64,000 bases of DNA from Kitasatospora terrestris. GTDB lineage: Bacteria > Actinomycetota > Actinomycetes > Streptomycetales > Streptomycetaceae. A model generated the notes under the pieces. The model was given only the letters and a program-made list of their open reading frames with translations. It was not told where the DNA came from and made no database searches. The DNA lies in the NCBI RefSeq assembly GCF_039542905.1, contig NZ_BAABIS010000001.1, forward strand, positions 124,001 through 188,000, in the 5' to 3' direction. Every line of letters starts with the position of its first letter. The first letter of the stretch is position 1. Made by a program: the position numbers and the translations under genes. Shown here one piece after another: positions 63,099 through 64,000 of this stretch.

Positions 63099-63596
63099 GT
63101 GACTGACTTCCGCGAGACGCTGGACTACCAGACCTTCGGCCGGGCGATGCGCGAGCTCGCGCAGACGATCGCCGACGACGGGTACGAGCCCGATCTGATT
63201 CTGAGCATCGCCCGCGGCGGTGTGTTCGTGGCCGGCGGTCTGGCGTACGCGCTGGACTGCAAGAACCTGCACCTGGTGAACGTCGAGTTCTACACCGGTG
63301 TGGGCACCACGCTCGAGTTCCCGGTGATGCTGGCGCCCGTCCCCCAGGAGGTCGACTTCACCGACAAGAAGGTCCTGATCGCCGACGACGTGGCCGACAC
63401 CGGCAAGACCCTGCAACTGGTCCACGACTTCTGTCTCAGCCACGTCGCCGAGGTGCGGTCGGCCGTCCTGTACGAGAAGACGCAGTCGCTGGTGAAGTGC
63501 GAGTACGTGTGGAAGCGGACCGACGGCTGGATCAACTTCCCCTGGTCGACGGAACCGCCGGTGGTCAGGCGCGGCGACCAGGTGCTGGACGCCTGA
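63099..63596 (+). CDS. Phosphoribosyltransferase family protein
   Basis: 165 residues with the PRPP-binding motif KVLIADDVADTGKTLQL (about residues 92-108) and a flexible loop region (LILSIARGGVFVAGGLAY) as in xanthine/hypoxanthine-type type I enzymes. It probably transfers a phosphoribosyl group to a purine base or serves a related salvage role. GTG 63099 follows CCGGGGAGAC. Confidence 0.9.
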   Translation: MTDFRETLDYQTFGRAMRELAQTIADDGYEPDLILSIARGGVFVAGGLAYALDCKNLHLVNVEFYTGVGTTLEFPVMLAPVPQEVDFTDKKVLIADDVADTGKTLQLVHDFCLSHVAEVRSAVLYEKTQSLVKCEYVWKRTDGWINFPWSTEPPVVRRGDQVLDA

Positions 63597-63660
63597 CGGC
63601 GGCCGCTCCAGAGACCGGCCCGGGTCCTCGTCAATCAGGCCCGTCGGCGGGTACCACCGC

Positions 63661-63999
63661 TCACAGCTCGTCGGTGGCGCTGCGGGCCGGCCCGCGGAGG
63701 CCTGCGCGGACCCGGCGGATCCGCTGCTGGGCCCCTTCGGGCTCGTCGATCCCGAGCCGTGCCCGGCGGCCGAGGGCCCGGACGACGGCCGCGCCCAGGG
63801 GCGCATCGGGGGACTTCCGCCAGGTCTTGGGGCGTCGGCGGAGCAGGTCCTGTTCGACGGCGTCGGCCGGGGCGTCGTCCGGCCCGAGAGGTCCGGTGGC
63901 CGTGACCAGCACGGTGCGGGCGAGCCGCCGGTTGGCGCTGTTGACGGCCTGCTTGTTGCGGCGGATGTTCCGCCGGGAGCTCTTGTCGTTCTCGCCGTA
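63661..63999 (-). CDS. Hypothetical protein, 5' end beyond the window
   Basis: Only the last 112 residues are visible. They are Arg/Lys-rich at the start (DKSSRRNIRRNKQAVNSANRR) and helical later (EGAQQRIRRVRAGLRG). The true start is outside the window. No family recognised; basic character may suggest nucleic acid contact, but this is speculative. Confidence 0.6.
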   Translation of the reverse strand, partial: YGENDKSSRRNIRRNKQAVNSANRRLARTVLVTATGPLGPDDAPADAVEQDLLRRRPKTWRKSPDAPLGAAVVRALGRRARLGIDEPEGAQQRIRRVRAGLRGPARSATDEL

Positions 64000-64000
64000 G

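Noticed and set aside
1..64000. CRISPR arrays, tRNA or rRNA genes, phage genes
   Set aside because: No regular direct repeats with spacers, no cloverleaf or rRNA-like segments and no phage structural genes were found when reading the window; a covariance-model search would be the decisive check.

Overview
The window is very GC-rich, with third-position G/C codon use, many GTG starts, purine-rich ribosome binding sites, Tat and lipoprotein secretion signals and TTGAC(R)-type promoters. This points to a Streptomyces or Kitasatospora chromosome, from an accessory, nutrient-scavenging part. No rRNA, tRNA, CRISPR array or phage was seen. There is one insertion sequence.

Region 1 (1-26 kb) looks like a peptidoglycan scavenging and recycling island. 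A minus-strand group encodes a secreted GH25 lysozyme, an M23 endopeptidase, a PBP4-type DD-carboxypeptidase and a BadF-type amino-sugar kinase (MurK-like, cut by the window edge). A second minus-strand operon holds a two-domain GNAT acetyltransferase, a diaminopimelate-decarboxylase-like PLP enzyme and a NagZ-like GH3 glucosaminidase, all with overlapping stop/start codons. Then follow a serine hydrolase, a MurR/RpiR regulator, MurQ etherase, a five-gene oligopeptide ABC importer, an XRE-cupin regulator, a second RpiR-type protein, and a plus-strand run of peptidases: S9, S66 (LD-carboxypeptidase), M55 (D-aminopeptidase) and M20. Together these could digest wall material outside, import muropeptides or their peptides, and convert MurNAc to GlcNAc-6-P and D-/L-peptides to amino acids. 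A PucR regulator follows.

Region 2 (28-38 kb) is a galactoside operon: a LacI regulator, then solute-binding protein, two permeases, GH42 beta-galactosidase and GH36 alpha-galactosidase. A perfect 16-bp palindrome and a good promoter lie upstream. A secreted SGNH lipase/esterase follows, with a strong two-way terminator.

Region 3 (38-52.5 kb, minus strand) is an eight-gene operon of which seven genes overlap: solute-binding protein, two permeases, DasR-like GntR regulator, ROK kinase, DUF4127 protein, a natural fusion of an FAD-dependent oxidoreductase with NanE (ManNAc-6-P epimerase), and GH38 alpha-mannosidase. A DasR-like operator sits at its promoter, and a second copy of the same half-sites lies in the start of a divergent Tat-exported protein gene (DUF3370-like), which is followed by a CE7-type esterase.

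Region 4 (52.6-64 kb) is mixed. An IS5-family element interrupts a SUKH (SMI1/KNR4) gene whose frame can be rejoined exactly across the insertion. Then come small coupled hypothetical genes, a class II glutamine amidotransferase, a RimJ/L-like GNAT, a RibD/DHFR-like protein, a giant WGR-DUF4132 protein with two coupled downstream genes, a phosphoribosyltransferase and a truncated gene at the right edge.
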